Shown here piece after piece: positions 22,947 through 36,620 of a stretch of 64,000 nucleotides of DNA. This stretch comes from Antitrichia curtipendula (taxonomy: Eukaryota > Streptophyta > Bryopsida > Hypnales > Leucodontaceae): the NCBI GenBank assembly GCA_951230915.1, contig OX579637.1:18476001-18540000 (forward strand). The letters are read 5' to 3'. Below the pieces are notes generated by a model. It was not told the DNA's origin, made no database searches, and saw only the letters and a list, made by a program, of their open reading frames with translations. Every line of letters starts with the position of its first letter. The first letter of the stretch is position 1. Position numbers and translations under genes: made by a program.

Positions 22947-25749
22947 TAATTGTACCATGAGGCATTGAAGCTAGCCATGTTCCATTTTAGTTGCTTTTTT
23001 TTGTATCTTTGTATACAATTTAAATAACGACTTTTACAACAAGGTGTATAAATTCTATTTACAATCTAATTCTTTGTTTTCATGCTATTTTTTTCTACAT
23101 CCTCCTCTTGACTATTTTCAAATTCTGTTTTACATTTTTTTTTCCTTTGTTTTTTAGGATATTTTAGAATTGCAATCTTTGACTTCTATTATTGCTAAAT
23201 GATTTTTAATTATTCAAAGAATCAAATGATTATAATGATATAAGCCTCATAATTGCTAATTAAATATGCATATTATAATCAACAATCTTTGTACAATAGA
23301 TAGTCAAACCTACATAAAGAGGTCAAATTAGTCTTCTATGCCCACAACTTTGAATTGCAATTCGGAACCTATAATTCTAATTCAAATACTTAAATTCTCA
23401 ACAAAATCATATTCTTTACTTACTTTTGTTCTATGGCCAGTTGATTACTTGAGTATGGATTTTTCTAAAATTCCTTCTTCTCCTCCTTGGATCTTTTTTA
23501 TCTTCACAAGCTTCAACTATTTTTTTCTAAATTCTACAACCTTCGATCTATATTTTGAGATTAAATGCACTAGATTTCACTTTGTATCAATTAATCTAAT
23601 TAGCTCAATTTGTATTAGCCATCACAATCAATCAGCATTATCAATTAAGCTCACAACCAGTTCCAATAGTGGATCAAAGTAGGCTTGGTTTCCGGCCTTG
23701 GTTTTTGGACTTAATTCTGCTTTTGTGCTTTCATTCATCCATATGCTTGTATTTCTCTCTAATTTCTCCCTATACCTTCAAATTTTTTTTAATGCTCTCC
23801 TATTAATAATTGCTTTATTCTTCTCTACTTCCCTTTTTAATTCTATGAAAATTTTAAGTATATTAACTAAAATATAAACAAGAGCCATCCCAAATTAGTG
23901 GATGTCAATTTTATAATAGATATTATATAGTTGAATTTTTTCCAATCTAGGCACTGAACAAAGTCATGCTTTAAATCCAAGGCAATTAGGGCAAAAATTC
24001 AAGTACTTAATTAAGACAAAAATTCAAGGATTTAATACTAAGTTATCCATCTTTTCTTTGGACTCTCTCCAAAGAAAAAAATATAACTACAAAAAAAACT
24101 ATGACTACAAAATGTGATTGGGTGTTCTCCAAGCATTTTTCTCACCCAATTTTTCCTTGGATTGCCCCAAAAGAAAAAATAAGTCATTACTATAGAAAGA
24201 CAATTAATGAGAAATTATGACCGGCAATATGACTTAGCATTCCCTATATATGTTCCCAAAATGTTCCCTATGAAACATTTTGATATTCCCAACATCTATA
24301 TTATGTATACATGTGGTGTATAAGGCCAAAAATGATTGGCAGCCATATTTTGCAGTCATCTTTCTTGCCAAGGTGTTAGACTCCTAGAATATAACTGCGA
24401 GCAGTTGCCACTCATTCTCATTCATATTTTAGCAACTATAAAATATTTGTTTTCTTGTAGTGTTGAAAATCCATGTGCATATGAAACAATTTATCTCGCT
24501 TATATATACTTTACTTTATAGGAAATAAAATTTAATTCTAATGATTGAATGTATTAATGTAAAAATGTAGAAAATATGTGCATATGTAGCACTCGCCTTT
24601 GCTATAATGTATATTTTGTATACAAATGATTAAGTTATTAAAAATAATGATCCTTCCATAAATGAGGAACAACTCAATAAACCATCATTTTTGGTGGAAA
24701 AATTGCTCTTTATTACTTCATTGGTTGCCTCCAACGCTTTTAACTTGGCCAACTTTTTAATGATATCCTCGCATCAAGAAGGCTTGGACAATCTTCTTTT
24801 ACTAATGAAAATACTGAACATTCCCATCTTCATTAATTCCTTGACCTCTCTCCTTTGCAAAATCTTGGTGTTCTAAAAAATCCTAGAATTTCAAGGAAAT
24901 GGCCTTTGTATCGGCCTATTGAGAGTATTTATGTTCCAAATGCAGTTGCAATTGATTGTGTATCATTTGATTGCTGAGGAAGGTATAGGTTCACCTTGCT
25001 TGGATTTGGAAGATTAGGACTGAATGCAACCAATGAATGCTTTCCTTTAACCTCAAAGGATTCACTCAATGTATTCTTTAGACATCACGTGCAAACAAAA
25101 TCTTTGATCCTCTATCTTATACAGTAAAAAAACATTTAAATAATTTGAAAAAAATATAGTATGTTTTACTATGTTGATAGTTAATATTGTGAATTTTTAG
25201 TTTTTTTTTAATTTGAAATAATTACTTACAAATTTTGTATGAAAATAAATACACTATATAGTTGGGAAAAAAATTGACCTCCTATTTTTTATTTCCAATA
25301 AATGATAAAAGTTTATGAATACCAAAGTTGGATACAATTGTCATTCAAATGCAATCTTGATAAATATTTGAAGTGAAAATACAACCATTCTAGTGCAATC
25401 TTCAATTGTCCATTTGGATATCTTATTGAATTCAATTCAATCCAAATTTTTTTTTACATAAGAAATATATTGATTTCGTAACAACACCCAAAAATTTGGA
25501 GCTAAATCAAAATTTACTAAAAAATAAATAGGGATAGAAAATTTACTTCATTACACGTGATGTGCAAATAATACATTGGGTAGAACCCCTCAAGGATTCA
25601 ATCTACCAACCTCTTGAAGAAAAAAGTCCTACTCATTACATAAGCAATTGTTGAGTTGTCTAGCATGAATTGTTGCCATGAGAATTGCCTGCAATTATTT
25701 TTGCATAGGCAATTTTAAGCCATTTGGACCCTAAGATCAACAATGTGAA
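22947..25749. other. AT-rich stretch, no gene seen
   Basis: Unsupported frames at 23338-23682 and 24691-24876. Minor hairpins occur at 24054-24079 (TTTTCTTTGGA/TCCAAAGAAAA). Confidence 0.6.
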
Positions 25750-26566
25750 TTTGTCATTTCAGCTGCAATATATTATGGCTAGCAAACTAAAGAACATCCG
25801 ATGTTAGTCTTTTCTAGAGTATGCTCCTAAGAACCTAGGTGACAATTTTGCTTGTTGTGAAACATGCAATAGATATAAGCAACTTAAGAGTACTTGAACT
25901 CCAAGTTTGCGGGACCAAGAAGTGTGGTCTAATAAATTGAAAGTACATCTCTCGAGACAAAAGGCACATAGAAACCTATATTATGCAAATTGTTTGATGT
26001 CTAGGATGTATCCTTACAAGGTTTTGATTGTAATTCATGACAAAATGAATCACTCAAGGACTGCTTCTCCCAATTACTTTCACAAGAACAAGGAAAACAG
26101 TTATTTCATAAAGATGCCCGTTGTTACGAGCATGATTGCTCATGGTCATGAAGATGTGCAATATTGCACACTAAAATTTCGGCATTTTTCCGCCATACCC
26201 CACCCATATTGTGGGATCCATTGTAAAATTGTTGTGAGGTCTAAAGTTCCAGTCCAAGCATTCATCTCGACAACAATTTGTAGGATTTGACCATTTTGAA
26301 TCAACGAAGGTTTTGTTAACAAGCTCAAAGATTTGTGTGAAATTCCTCACGATGCCCTTCAAAGAGTTGGTTAAAGCTCAATCTCTTCCTCCAACATTGA
26401 TTCTTTAGTTTGATAATGCTTCAAATGAGAACAAGAATCGGTGGGTCTTTGCATTTTACTCTCTTGTGTACAAAGCAATTTTTTGAAAGATATTCATCAA
26501 TTTCCTCACTGTTGGACACATACACAAGGACAGTAATGCTTTATTTGGTCGTTGGAGCACTCAATA
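25750..26566 (+). pseudogene. DUF7869-like DDE transposase, dead copy C
   Basis: This copy runs in parallel with copy A. LQYIMASKLKNIR aligns with A LQNILASRLSNIK; CCETCNRYKQLKS with A CGYCDRYKQLKS (a CxxC pair). EVWSNKLKVHLSRQKAHRN then YKVLIVIHDKMNHSRTASP carries the first presumed catalytic Asp, followed by AHGHEDVQY. After a gap, FDNASNENKNRWVFAFYSL and VGHIHKDSNALFGRWS match the DN...ENKNR...VGHTHxDxDAxFGRWS signature of the family. Stops break it (TGA or TAG several times) and the second Asp region is degraded. A foldback repeat begins directly after the last in-frame stop. Confidence 0.75.
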
Positions 26567-26567
26567 G

Positions 26568-26671
26568 ATTTATTTTACAAATAATATAATTAAATGAATT
26601 AAAAAATTTCTTTACCTAAGCTTATACCAAAGCTTAGGTAAAGAAATTTTTTACATTATTTGTAGAATAAA
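26568..26671. repeat. Foldback repeat with 23-bp perfect core arms
   Basis: Arm 26601-26623 is the exact complement of 26630-26652 around a 6-nt loop. Outside, TTTATTTTACAAATAATAT (26570s) pairs imperfectly with ACATTATTTGTAGAATAAA (to 26671), so the whole hairpin is about 100 nt. The core TTTCTTTACCTAAGCTTATA is repeated once more at about 26767-26795, after DNA that resembles 37310-37370. This suggests a MITE-like element with a partial tandem copy. Confidence 0.8.
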
Positions 26672-26800
26672 TGAAGTTGCAAAATGCACATTATAATACA
26701 AAACATAAAAATAAAAATAAAATTTATTGGACAACATCCATAACATCTGATTTTAAAATAATGTAAAAAATTTCTTTACCTAAGCTTATACCAAAGCATT

Positions 26801-29799
26801 TCCTTTGATCTTTCAGTTAAATAGTTGTTATGAATGTTTTAGGTATGAATCCTAAAGCCTTCCTTTCAATGTTTATTACTATAGAAGTGCCAAGCAATTT
26901 CTTATACTTGTACAAATTCATAACTCTCTCGGCATATTATAATCTCAATTTAATCAACACTTTTGTATATTGAATTTAGGATCATAGTTAAAATGAGAAT
27001 CCACAATGTTTTGTTTAATGAATAGGGCCTTAGTTTAGAAAAAATGAGTAGTAGATATGCCCGCATTTTATTTTATTAACATATTTAGCACTTGTGACAT
27101 CTTGAATAGGGAGCTTGTTGATTGTTACAACTTTTTTACTTGTAAAGCTCACTTAAGTAATACCAAATCATTTATATTTCTCTTAGTCGCTCATATAAAT
27201 TCAACAAGAATTGAATTCTAAATACTTGAATGAAATAAGCCACCATGCACAACCAACCGTAGAGTTTATGATGTCATTTAATACATGACATGATCTTCAC
27301 TAATGTGAATCAAAATACTATTATTAATCCAAATTAAAACTATTTGAAGACACTCTAATTCATTAACTTTCATATTAAAGGAAATCACACTTTACAACTA
27401 TTAATTTGGTGTTTATCAATTTAAATTGTACAGAACTAAAATTTGATTTCTAAGCATCTAAATGGAAAATATTAACTTGAGAGGGTCCCATTCTCTCAAA
27501 ATAATGAATATAGTGTTAGTTGGTGGTGAAACAATGTTTATTAAAGCCATTGTAGTAAGCTCTTTTTTCCTAACTGCATTAAATCATTGCTTTAAGTAAG
27601 GTTGAATTTGGTACCCATTGACTTCCAACCCTTCTATAGGTTGCTTACATTGAACAACATTGACTATTGTAAATAAATTTAGAGAAGCTTTTATCTTTTT
27701 GCAAATTATTTTTTCATCTTACTTGTTGGTAGTAGTTGGTTGATTGTCTTTAATTAGCTTGTTCTAGAAACACAGCTAAATTATCATATACCAATGTTTG
27801 TAGGTTTGCAAAAATAGTCTCTTTGTAAAGCATGACCATTAACGTACCAATGGACCAACCAATTTACTTATAGGTCAACCATTTAATTGCAGATATCCAC
27901 CACTAATCCAATTTGCATTCCCATTTGATTCTAGTCACTGCAATGAAATATTTTTCTTACATCTTACAATTGTTTTCTAAATATTCTTTGCACATTCTCA
28001 TAATATATGCACACTATTCAAACATTTCACATTGCATGATGTACATATGTGCAAATTATTGAGTAGCAATTATGCAAAAGTAGAATGTAAATAGCATATA
28101 ATGTAATGGGTCATTTGATGATTTCTATATATTTTGACAAATTATAGACGTTCAAAATCTTTAGAGTGCTTCTTGAATGTAGAACATTATTCTTAAGGTA
28201 TGAATATTAGACTAGTGAGGTATAGCAATAGTTGTTCTAATTAAAGCTTCCCATTTGGTCATTTGGTCATGCTTTACAAAGTCGTCAATTGAAGCATTTT
28301 GTTTTGTAAAGATGATATCTTCCCATACTCTATCAAAAACTCCAATAGACAATTTTTGGAATAAAGATGATTGTTGGAACAACTTTACTACATGTTTGCC
28401 ATTCATTAAAGGCTTGTTTGGCACATTGTTCATTGTGCCTGGTATTAAATATCTTTGAATATTTTTATTGAACCTACATGCATTCCAATTGCTAAAAGTA
28501 CTCTTTCAATATCTTCAATCGATGTTGCTTGAATTGCTTTGACCTAAATGGCTCACACGTATTGGAAGTGAAGCTGCAACATGCAAATGAGAACTTGATG
28601 CAATGGTATGTCACGTTCAAGCCTCCAATTGGACAAAGTGTTTTCCTCTAGTTTGATTGCTATATTTGGTGCAAATAATCCTCTTGTCTATTTAGGTATA
28701 ATATTTTGTGCAGGTGCATGTGCTTGAGCTTTTGTTGCTATAATAATTTTTGTTTTTTTGTTGCAAGTAACATAAATATGAAAGCTTTCTATTTGTCCCT
28801 ATTTGCAAACCATATAATGATATAATAATCTTCATGTTTGTCAAAAGGTGACATTGAACTTGAAAAAATTCAATACCTTCAACTACTATAATTGGTTGGC
28901 TTGCTCTTTATGCACAAATGAAACAAAGTATGGAGGTCTATAAGAAGTTCCATTTGAGCACTTTATAATTCTCCTTTGGAACTCAAAACAACCATTTACC
29001 AAATTTAAAGCTCAAACTTCACAAATAATCACTACCTTTTTTATGATCTTGGATCAAGTACTTGGATCATCAACATAATGCATACTTCGTCAAGATTCTC
29101 CACATGCACTATTTTTGCTTCATCCATTTTAATGTAGAATCTTAGTGGATTGTCTTCATTTATGTCACTAACCAAAAATATCATACAAATACATTAATGT
29201 ACTGTGCATAGTAATGTTTGCAATTTGAGTGATGATCATAACAATAGAACTAAGCTTATCAATTTGTTTGCTTAAATACCAGATCATTTTTTTAAGAAAA
29301 AAAAGATCGATCTACTAAAGCACAATTGTAGAATTAAGAATGATGAAGGAGATTTAATAGAACTCAACACAAAGCATCTTTTCTCTATAATGCATGAGCT
29401 ATGCAGGGTAATTCCTTTGGAGAGGATTTTGGATTTTGGCATCTAATAGATGTCTGATGTTGCATGCTGAGTTGTCAAGTTGTTGAACAATATTTATAAT
29501 AATTATAACTTGTATATGCTAGCCTAAAGATCATTCTTAGTTCATAATGCACTTCCATTTACACAAATCACGAAGAATTTAATTATTGTCACCACCAAAC
29601 GCTTCTTGAAGCCTCCACACTAAATTTGAAATATGACTATATGTTTTACTCTGTTAGCCCTAGCGAGACAGTACACAAAACTTCCACATAGGCTATTTAA
29701 TTACAAACTTAAGCAAAACTCTTTACTACAAGGAATTGATGCCAAGCCCTTACAATACTACTAGTATGGCTCTACATCTATAATAGAAAACATTACAAT
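26801..29799. other. AT-rich stretch, no recognised gene
   Basis: A minus frame at 28212-28433 has a plausible charged composition but stops on both sides and no family match. The rest is AT-rich and non-coding in appearance. Confidence 0.55.
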
Positions 29800-31140
29800 T
29801 TGTGAAGTTGGAATCACTAGACACTTCATCAACATTTCAGTCCGTGTCTTCATGAAACTCAACATTGTTGTTGCTGTCAATGGAGTTCTTATTTTCATCA
29901 TCCTCTCTTCCATCTAGTCCAAGGGTCACCTCACATTCAACCTCTGAGTTCAAATTTTGCACTTCAATATCTATACCACCAACGCCTTAAGTTTGCACCA
30001 ATTGTTTTGTTGACTTCAATGCAAAAGTGGTACCATTGCTATTAAGGCCATGGTGATGCACTACAGCCACTATTGTGCTGGATGGCCATGGATTTCAAGT
30101 AGAATTATTTTTTTCCATGACAAACGGGTGGACAATATGGTTTTAATGTTTAGAGTTTTTCACAATCATGTCTTGTGTCTTCCTGACACATTTCTTCCCT
30201 GCATTGTTGTATGCACCCAATTTGCTCAATGATTTTCTAAGGTCAAACATCAGTGAGGCTAGAGTGGGTTGCGTAGCTGAGCCATGCACCCTTTCATAAA
30301 GGGTCTACTCTAGACCGCAATGCACCAACGACCTTAGAGGAGGAGTTGGTACAGACCTTGTCACCTTAGTAAGAAATACCAACGTCTTAGCCTTCAATGT
30401 GGCTAGGCAATTCTGCACTTTACTATGCACAGATAAGTACATGCTCCAATTCCTTTCATAAGATGATGTTGTGCATGTCAGAGACAAAAATTTCCTTGCA
30501 ATTTTGGTATAGCATTGCCACCCACACAATTCTACCATTGATGAGGCAACAAGTGACATTGGGAGCTTCTTGTAAGGGGTCAAAAGGACCCTTTTTTTCT
30601 TCAAATTTTATCAGCTCAGCAATTGCTTCATCTTCATCCACATCCGATGGTTTGCTCAATTTCCATATGACTCGATTCAATGGTTGCTTGGCCTTGTCGT
30701 TGATATAAAGGTCTTCTATGTCTATCAAATACAATTTTAGAAGGTCTACAAGCATTAAGTTCTAAAGAGCATTAAATTGCTTTTTGAACTTGGTTAGTGT
30801 CACAAGGATCTAAAAAGAAGGGCGCCAATCTAAAAGAGTACATGTTCTCTCAAAGGCTCTTCATTATTATTCAAGCTTTGGGCATTGCTTAGATTGCAAG
30901 AAGCACCATGTCATGAATATTTCTACACTCCACTCAAAATGCCTCCAAACAAATATTCTCCCATGCCATACGGGCTAGCATTCTAATGATTGCTCTATTT
31001 TTCTAATGTTCCAAATTATTCTTGAATGGCAAATAGGTCTCATCCCCCACCACATTGTATAGCGCCTTCTTGCATTCTACCGAATGATATATTATAAAGA
31101 AGTGCATTATAAAGCGTGTGGCCGAGGGAAGTCTAAAAAT
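29800..31140 (-). pseudogene. hAT transposase remnant with dimerisation domain and acidic tail
   Basis: On the minus strand 30604-30305 contains FLSLTCTTSSYERNWSMYL then SVHSKVQNCLATLKAKTLVF, a hAT dimerisation block in which the usual Cys before Glu-Arg-Asn-Trp is Tyr. The part before it (30755-30456) reads EAIAELIKFEEKKGPFD in another frame, so at least one frameshift lies near 30500. Downstream (29990-29800) is an acidic tail (DGREDDENKNSIDSNNN), the same layout as in the hAT copy at 1-1557. Upstream pieces (31060-30760) are broken by stops. The N-terminal zinc finger was not found. A GGGCG-rich array lies about 1.2 kb upstream at 32330. Confidence 0.75.
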
Positions 31141-31149
31141 TATATTCTT

Positions 31150-31272
31150 AAAAATTAATGTACTTTTCTATTTCAAACAAGAAATTCAAAAAATCAAAAC
31201 AAATATTGAGGGTATAGGAGCCTACCCAAATTCCATTTTATTCCCTGTGAAGACAATGGGACTTTAGGGATT
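31150..31272 (-). repeat. TTAA-ended dispersed repeat, inverted copy
   Basis: The reverse complement opens TTAATCCCTAAAGTCCCATT and continues with GTAGGCTCCTATACCCTCAA, matching copy 1 at 2984-3060 over more than 100 bp. Confidence 0.75.
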
Positions 31273-31739
31273 AAAGCAATATCTTGCAATCTACGTGGTT
31301 AAAGTTTTTGAAATTTTTTTCTATGTACTTTTATACTAGTGTAGTACAACAACACAAGATCCCATGCACTTTTAAAAATTTCTTGTTCTTTGCAATAGAA
31401 TTGGTTGTTAGGAATGTACCAAAATATTATAAAAGGAAACAAATTATAACTATGTTGATATCTTGTGAGATTTTGAGCTAATCCATATATACTAAAAAAG
31501 GGATTTTGATTCAACCACTAAATAAAGTAGATTTGTACACAATTTGAAATAATCAAAATTTTACAAACATACCAATGCAAATTTCAATGAAAATATAAAT
31601 CTTTATTCTTTGTAGAAAAATATGGAATCTAGTATTCTTCCAATAGAAGGTTCAAAGATTTAAGCAACCCTTTCCATATATAAATGTTTAAGAAAGCACC
31701 TACCTAGTTCTCAAAGATAGTTCTAAGTCATACGACATT
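31273..31739. other. AT-rich stretch, no gene seen
   Basis: Nothing supported. Confidence 0.6.
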
Positions 31740-32160
31740 AATATTGCCCTCTTCTTTAAGTTGATGGGCTGCAATTCTCTCCTTCCTCCTCAAAATGGTT
31801 AGGTCATAGTTTGACATGTTCTTTTAGATCTAGAATTTCTTGAACATTCTCATTAAATTAATGTGCATCTTCTTGTACTCCATGTGCTCCTTAAACTTGC
31901 ACTCAAGCCTTTTCAAAGAAGCTAACTTCTTCTTCAACTCAATTATTTTTTATGTCAACATCTCATGCTATACATCTACAAACAACACATCCAAATCCAT
32001 TATCTGGTCAACAATGCCCACAATCATTGTTTCTTTGAGTTCATTCAACCTTGATCATGCCTCTTCTACACTTCTCCTTTTGGTGTTTATCCTACTTTCT
32101 TTCACTTTGGAGGCTTTATTTCTTCAAGTCGTTTGTCCACCAATAGATTGACACTTGGAG
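31740..32160 (-). pseudogene. Coiled-coil protein remnant
   Basis: The minus strand reads charged helical segments in one frame broken by stops: SKVKESRINTKRRSVEEA, SRLNELKETMIVGIVDQIMD, KIIELKKKLASLKRLECKF and ILRRKERIAAHQLKEE. The heptad-like Leu/Ile spacing suggests a coiled coil. It lies upstream of the hAT remnant on the same strand, so it may belong to that element or to a separate gene. The family is not recognised. Confidence 0.4.
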
Positions 32161-32329
32161 TCTATCCTCTGTCTTGTAGAATTGTCACATCGGGCAGTTT
32201 AGAATCACCAAATGTTACGGATGGATGGGCATTTTGGACGATCCAAACAGTCGATAAAACAACTTTTACAGTTTAGTAATCTGTAGTTTGCCAAGTAAAA
32301 AAATTACCATAAATTACCTTTGTTGGGTG

Positions 32330-32790
32330 ACGTGGCAATCCATGCTGGAGTCCGGTCGCACTTGCTATAGGTGGAGACGTATGGTGCAAACGTGGACGTA
32401 GACAAGCAGGAACTTAGTAGTTGTGTACACAAACGTAGGGGTTCAAATGGAGATGTTGTTGTATGGGCATGCACGTAACATGGCGGGAACATATAATGCT
32501 TGGGCACGAACTTGAGGAAGAGGGCGGGGATGTGATTGTCTGGGCGTGGATTTAGGCGGGCGCAAACGTGAAATGTTTGGATGCAAATGTCTCTGTGTGA
32601 GCATAGATGTATCATGTACAAGCGCAGATAGAGTTGGGCGTGGACGTTGCATTTTTGGATGTAGATGTGTGTGTATGGATGGTTACCTTAATTGTCTAGG
32701 CGCAGACATATTCAGTTGCAAACACAGCCTGTTTAGACGCGGGCGCAATCGAGCGAGGACCTATTTCAACCGGGACATTGACGCCGTGGC
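32330..32790. repeat. GGGCG(T/C)GGA-type degenerate array
   Basis: Words such as GGGCGTGGA, GGCGGGCGCAAACG, TTGGGCGTGGACG and CTAGGCGCAGACAT recur every 25-45 bp. Similar words occur at 56195-56380 and 60700-60970. The irregular spacing and GC excess over the flanks are like the GTCCG arrays near hAT ends. Confidence 0.6.
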
Positions 32791-32799
32791 CTGTAGTTT

Positions 32800-33589
32800 G
32801 TGAAATTTGAGGTGTTGTTATGTTTTAAGTGCTTAAGAGGTCTCTATGGCTTAGGAATTAAAATGGATAGTTTTATAATAAGTTGATTGCAGCGTTGTCA
32901 ACTAAAAATTAAGAAATATAAAATATGTAGTATTAATCTATGATTGACCATTGCACTTGATATACAATCATTCATGACAAATAAACTAAAAATACGCATG
33001 CAATTGCCATTATAATAACCAAAAATATTGATTGACTTCATACATTGCAATGTAGAATAACAATATAATTTACCTATACTTCCATGACAAGCAGACGGAC
33101 ACATTGGTTATCTAAAGAACTCCTTCTCTTAATCTTCAATCATTAATTTAAGTGCTAAAATTGTCCTCAAGAGCTAGCTCATTTGTTGATGCTACAATTG
33201 CATTATTCAAATAACTTGACTTACAAACTTTCTAGTAGAGAGACCCACCAAATGAGCATCTCAAATGCATACATTATCATTTGTTGGTGCCTCATTGTAG
33301 TCACGGTGATTGTCATCTTCTTCATCTTTGTTTCTTACACCCCCTCTTCATTGTCGCTGTAATATTAGGAATAATGCCTCTGGACTTTTGGATTCTCATT
33401 TCAAAGCTCTGTGACTACTCTTCTTCTTTTAAGGTTCCTAATCACTATCTTCTAGTGCTACTTTGCTGCAGAATCTTCAACACCTGAATTTACAGTCAAA
33501 CCCCTCCGATCTATGAAATAATAAATGCTAGTGTCGTCAATATGGGTCTAGGAATGTATGTTTTAAGGAACGGTTCTATCACTACGTTG
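32800..33589. other. No recognised gene
   Basis: Short frames (32898-33104 minus, 33281-33487 plus) carry no domain. Confidence 0.55.
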
Positions 33590-36500
33590 GGGAGTCTTAC
33601 TCCATTTCCACAGGGAGGATGTTTAGGGGCCCTAGAAGATGATACTTTGCCAGTGTTCCTTCTTCCAAGAGAACCACAACGTTGTATTCCATATTGACCA
33701 ACTTTAAATTGACAAGGGATTTGAAGAAATCTACCACCACTATTAGTATTGGAAACATTATGTACCGTGACTCAAGCATTCCCTACTGAGCCTAACCCTT
33801 CTTCAATATGTCTCAAGGTGGAATTTGAAATTCTAACATTACAAGGGGGTGTAGAACGTTGCACCCATGAGCCTCATCCACAACCAAAGGTAGGAAACAT
33901 CAATGGTAGCAATGGTACTATATTGTGTATAATGTGGAAATTTATCGTCTTCCACACGTACACATGATGATCAAAAGGCATTGCATCATCAACGTTCATT
34001 TCATTAATTAGAACTCTACAAGCTATTAAAGTACCTCCAATATTTCTACCATAATGCCCTGCTACAAATCTGTTGCTACCAGCTTGGTCACCCACACGTC
34101 CCCTATTACCACCACCATTGTAGTCTAATGACTTACTATTCAATGTGGTACAGGTTCCTACATTCCCTTCGTTTCTATAATTGTGGTAATCTCTATTTCC
34201 GCCATTGTTTCTTGGAGGGGGGTAATTGTTGTTGTTGTCATTGTTGGGGGTAAACTTATCATTGCCATAATCTGCTGCATTAACTTTATTGCTCTTCGAA
34301 GGAAAAGGTATAGTTTGGGCAATTGCAACGTCTTCCTTTGGAAGGAGAGAAGGTGGAGGGTTGCTACACGGAATGGGACCCTAAGATCCCCAACGATCAC
34401 GAGGAATATTGTCATCCACAGTTGGTCCATCATCGTAGTAGTTCCTTGCTTCCTCAAAGTAATTGGCACCTTCCCTCTACAACTTCATATTTGCTTGATA
34501 CACCGAAGATACCCAATTCACTTCAATGTCGTGATCTTTTGCATCCAATGCTTACATTACATCAAATGCGCACTTTGGTTCTTCCACTGAGATGGGGCCA
34601 AGAGCCTTTGGATTATAATCTCCAAGTTCTCATCATATTAACAAACTAGATTGGCCCTTGCTTTTTAACAAATGACACGTCTATTGGTAAATTTTATACC
34701 AAAGATTTTGCCTTTTCTACCATTGGGCAATTTAGACTCCTATTTTAAATAAATGAATACATACTTTAATTTTATTTAGAAGACAATGCCAAACATGTAA
34801 GGGGTAAAATACACACAGCTACTTTAGATAAGGCCTGATCTCTAATCATGTGCTACCATTAGTAGAGGTACAGTTTTCTCACATGGGTGTTGGGTGATTT
34901 TGCAAGGCTATACGGTCTACTATCTTCTTCATATTGCATTAGTTCAACCAAACAGTCATCAAACACACACACATTGGCTTCTCTAATTGGCGGATAATAT
35001 GGTTCAAAGCACAAAGCGTAGGTCTGTCTCCTTTGAGATGCAAACTGAACCTGAGGTACGGATTCAAAAGTGCACCGACATAGTGAAGATCATTGAATAT
35101 CATGATCCATCTTGCATCAAAGGTCTCATCCAAAATGTCAGCTAATTCATTAGGTATGTTAAAGGGTGTCTCTCTCAATCTATGCATGTGTCTTTGCGAG
35201 TTGTGCATTGTGAACTACACCTTGCCCATAGTTGATTCTTAACCATCAAACATGCGCAAGGCCTTCAATACATCTTCCACTATGTATACATAATCCCTAC
35301 ATCGGTGCCAGAAGCTTGCTTCTCTAATGGTGTCAATTACATGGCCTATAAGGGAAGCTAACTATGCACCACCTTGTACATTCTATAGGCCTGCTATGCA
35401 ATTCTGAACACGAGCATAATGAATCAAGTCCTCTAGCATTGATTTCAAATCTACCAATTTGTTGCATCATGAAGTAATTAAAAAGAAGGTGAGTTTTAGG
35501 TGGAACTACAAGCTGCTTGTCTAGGCTCAATTGGCAAAAAATAGACATTGTCACATAATGGCTTTTGATGTATTGGCACAACCATTTTGCCCTCAAATTT
35601 AAATTTGTGAATAAGGGTATCTTGGCCTAATTCTCCAACAAGAGATCTTGTATGTGTGCCAAGCATCTGTGCTTGAAGATGTACGGGTACACTTTAACAA
35701 TATTGTCCAATGTCCAAGCATATTTGATGCATTGTCTCTACAAACTTAGATTACATTTCAAGGACCCACCTTTTTGATAAATACTTTCATCTGGTCAACT
35801 ATGTAGGTCATGCTTTTTGTATGCCAAGTAGTATCAATGGAATTGATAATACATCATCGATGGGACATGACACCATTACAATCATGAGGGGGCACCAATT
35901 GACATCATTTTAACCGTCAATGTTGTAGTCACCTTGTAAATATAAACTGCAAATTTATTTTTTGGCTTTGATCTTGTTCTCAATTTGAAACCTCCTGGAT
36001 TCAATCAACTGAGTCTTCAACTAATGGTAGGAAGGTGGAAAATAATCAAACTATGCAAATGAAGTTGCACGCACCGCCTCAATGAATGTTTGTTTTTTTG
36101 CCACATTGAATGCCACATTCACTTCATCGAAAAAATTGGTCCACTTCTTATCCAATTTCTTCTTCTTTTTAATATTCATAACATTATACAAGCGTTGTTG
36201 ATGTAGAAGCCCAGCTCTTGTGGAATTTTTTATTCAACAAGACTACTGGATCTATGAGTAGGTTGAGTTCTTTCACTCAAATATGTCCCATCTCTACTCC
36301 CTTCTCTTATTACTTCTTTCTGAGTGGATTGTCTTGAACTTGGCATTGCAAGTTCTTTGCTCAGACCATGAGGCACTGACTCCACACCTTGCATGTCTTC
36401 AGTATCCATTTGTTGCAAGACAAAATTTGCACAATTGAAAAATCTCTTTTGCACAGCCCAAGGTATGCTAGGATACACCAACTTTTCTAACTTTGACCTA

Positions 36501-36620
36501 TACACTAAGTATGCAAAAGCTTGCTCACTTTTGTTGCTAAATGTCTTGCCACAAAAAATGCAACTCACTTTAGTCCCACACTCTAAGAACTTATACTATG
36601 GTTTCCACTTCTTTATTTGT
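33590..36620 (-). pseudogene. hAT transposase with BED finger, dead copy
   Basis: Upstream of 36568 the minus frame gives GTKVSCIFCGKTFSNKS, a CxxC BED-type finger, followed by AFAYLVYRSKLEKLVYPS and a Gln/Ser/Arg-rich linker (to 36230). At 35208-34939 it reads RETPFNIPNELADILDETFD then ARWIMIFNDLHYVGALLNPY, the central hAT block preceding the dimerisation domain. The CERNW-type motif is not readable and lies in the damaged 34900-34600 part. The C-terminal tail (34500-33600) is Asn/Gly/Tyr/Arg-rich (DNNNNYPPPRNNGGNRDYHN) and ends with unassigned sequence. Stops and shifts are frequent. The tail composition resembles that of the ORF at 8889-9986, which hints at one hAT lineage. Confidence 0.7.
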
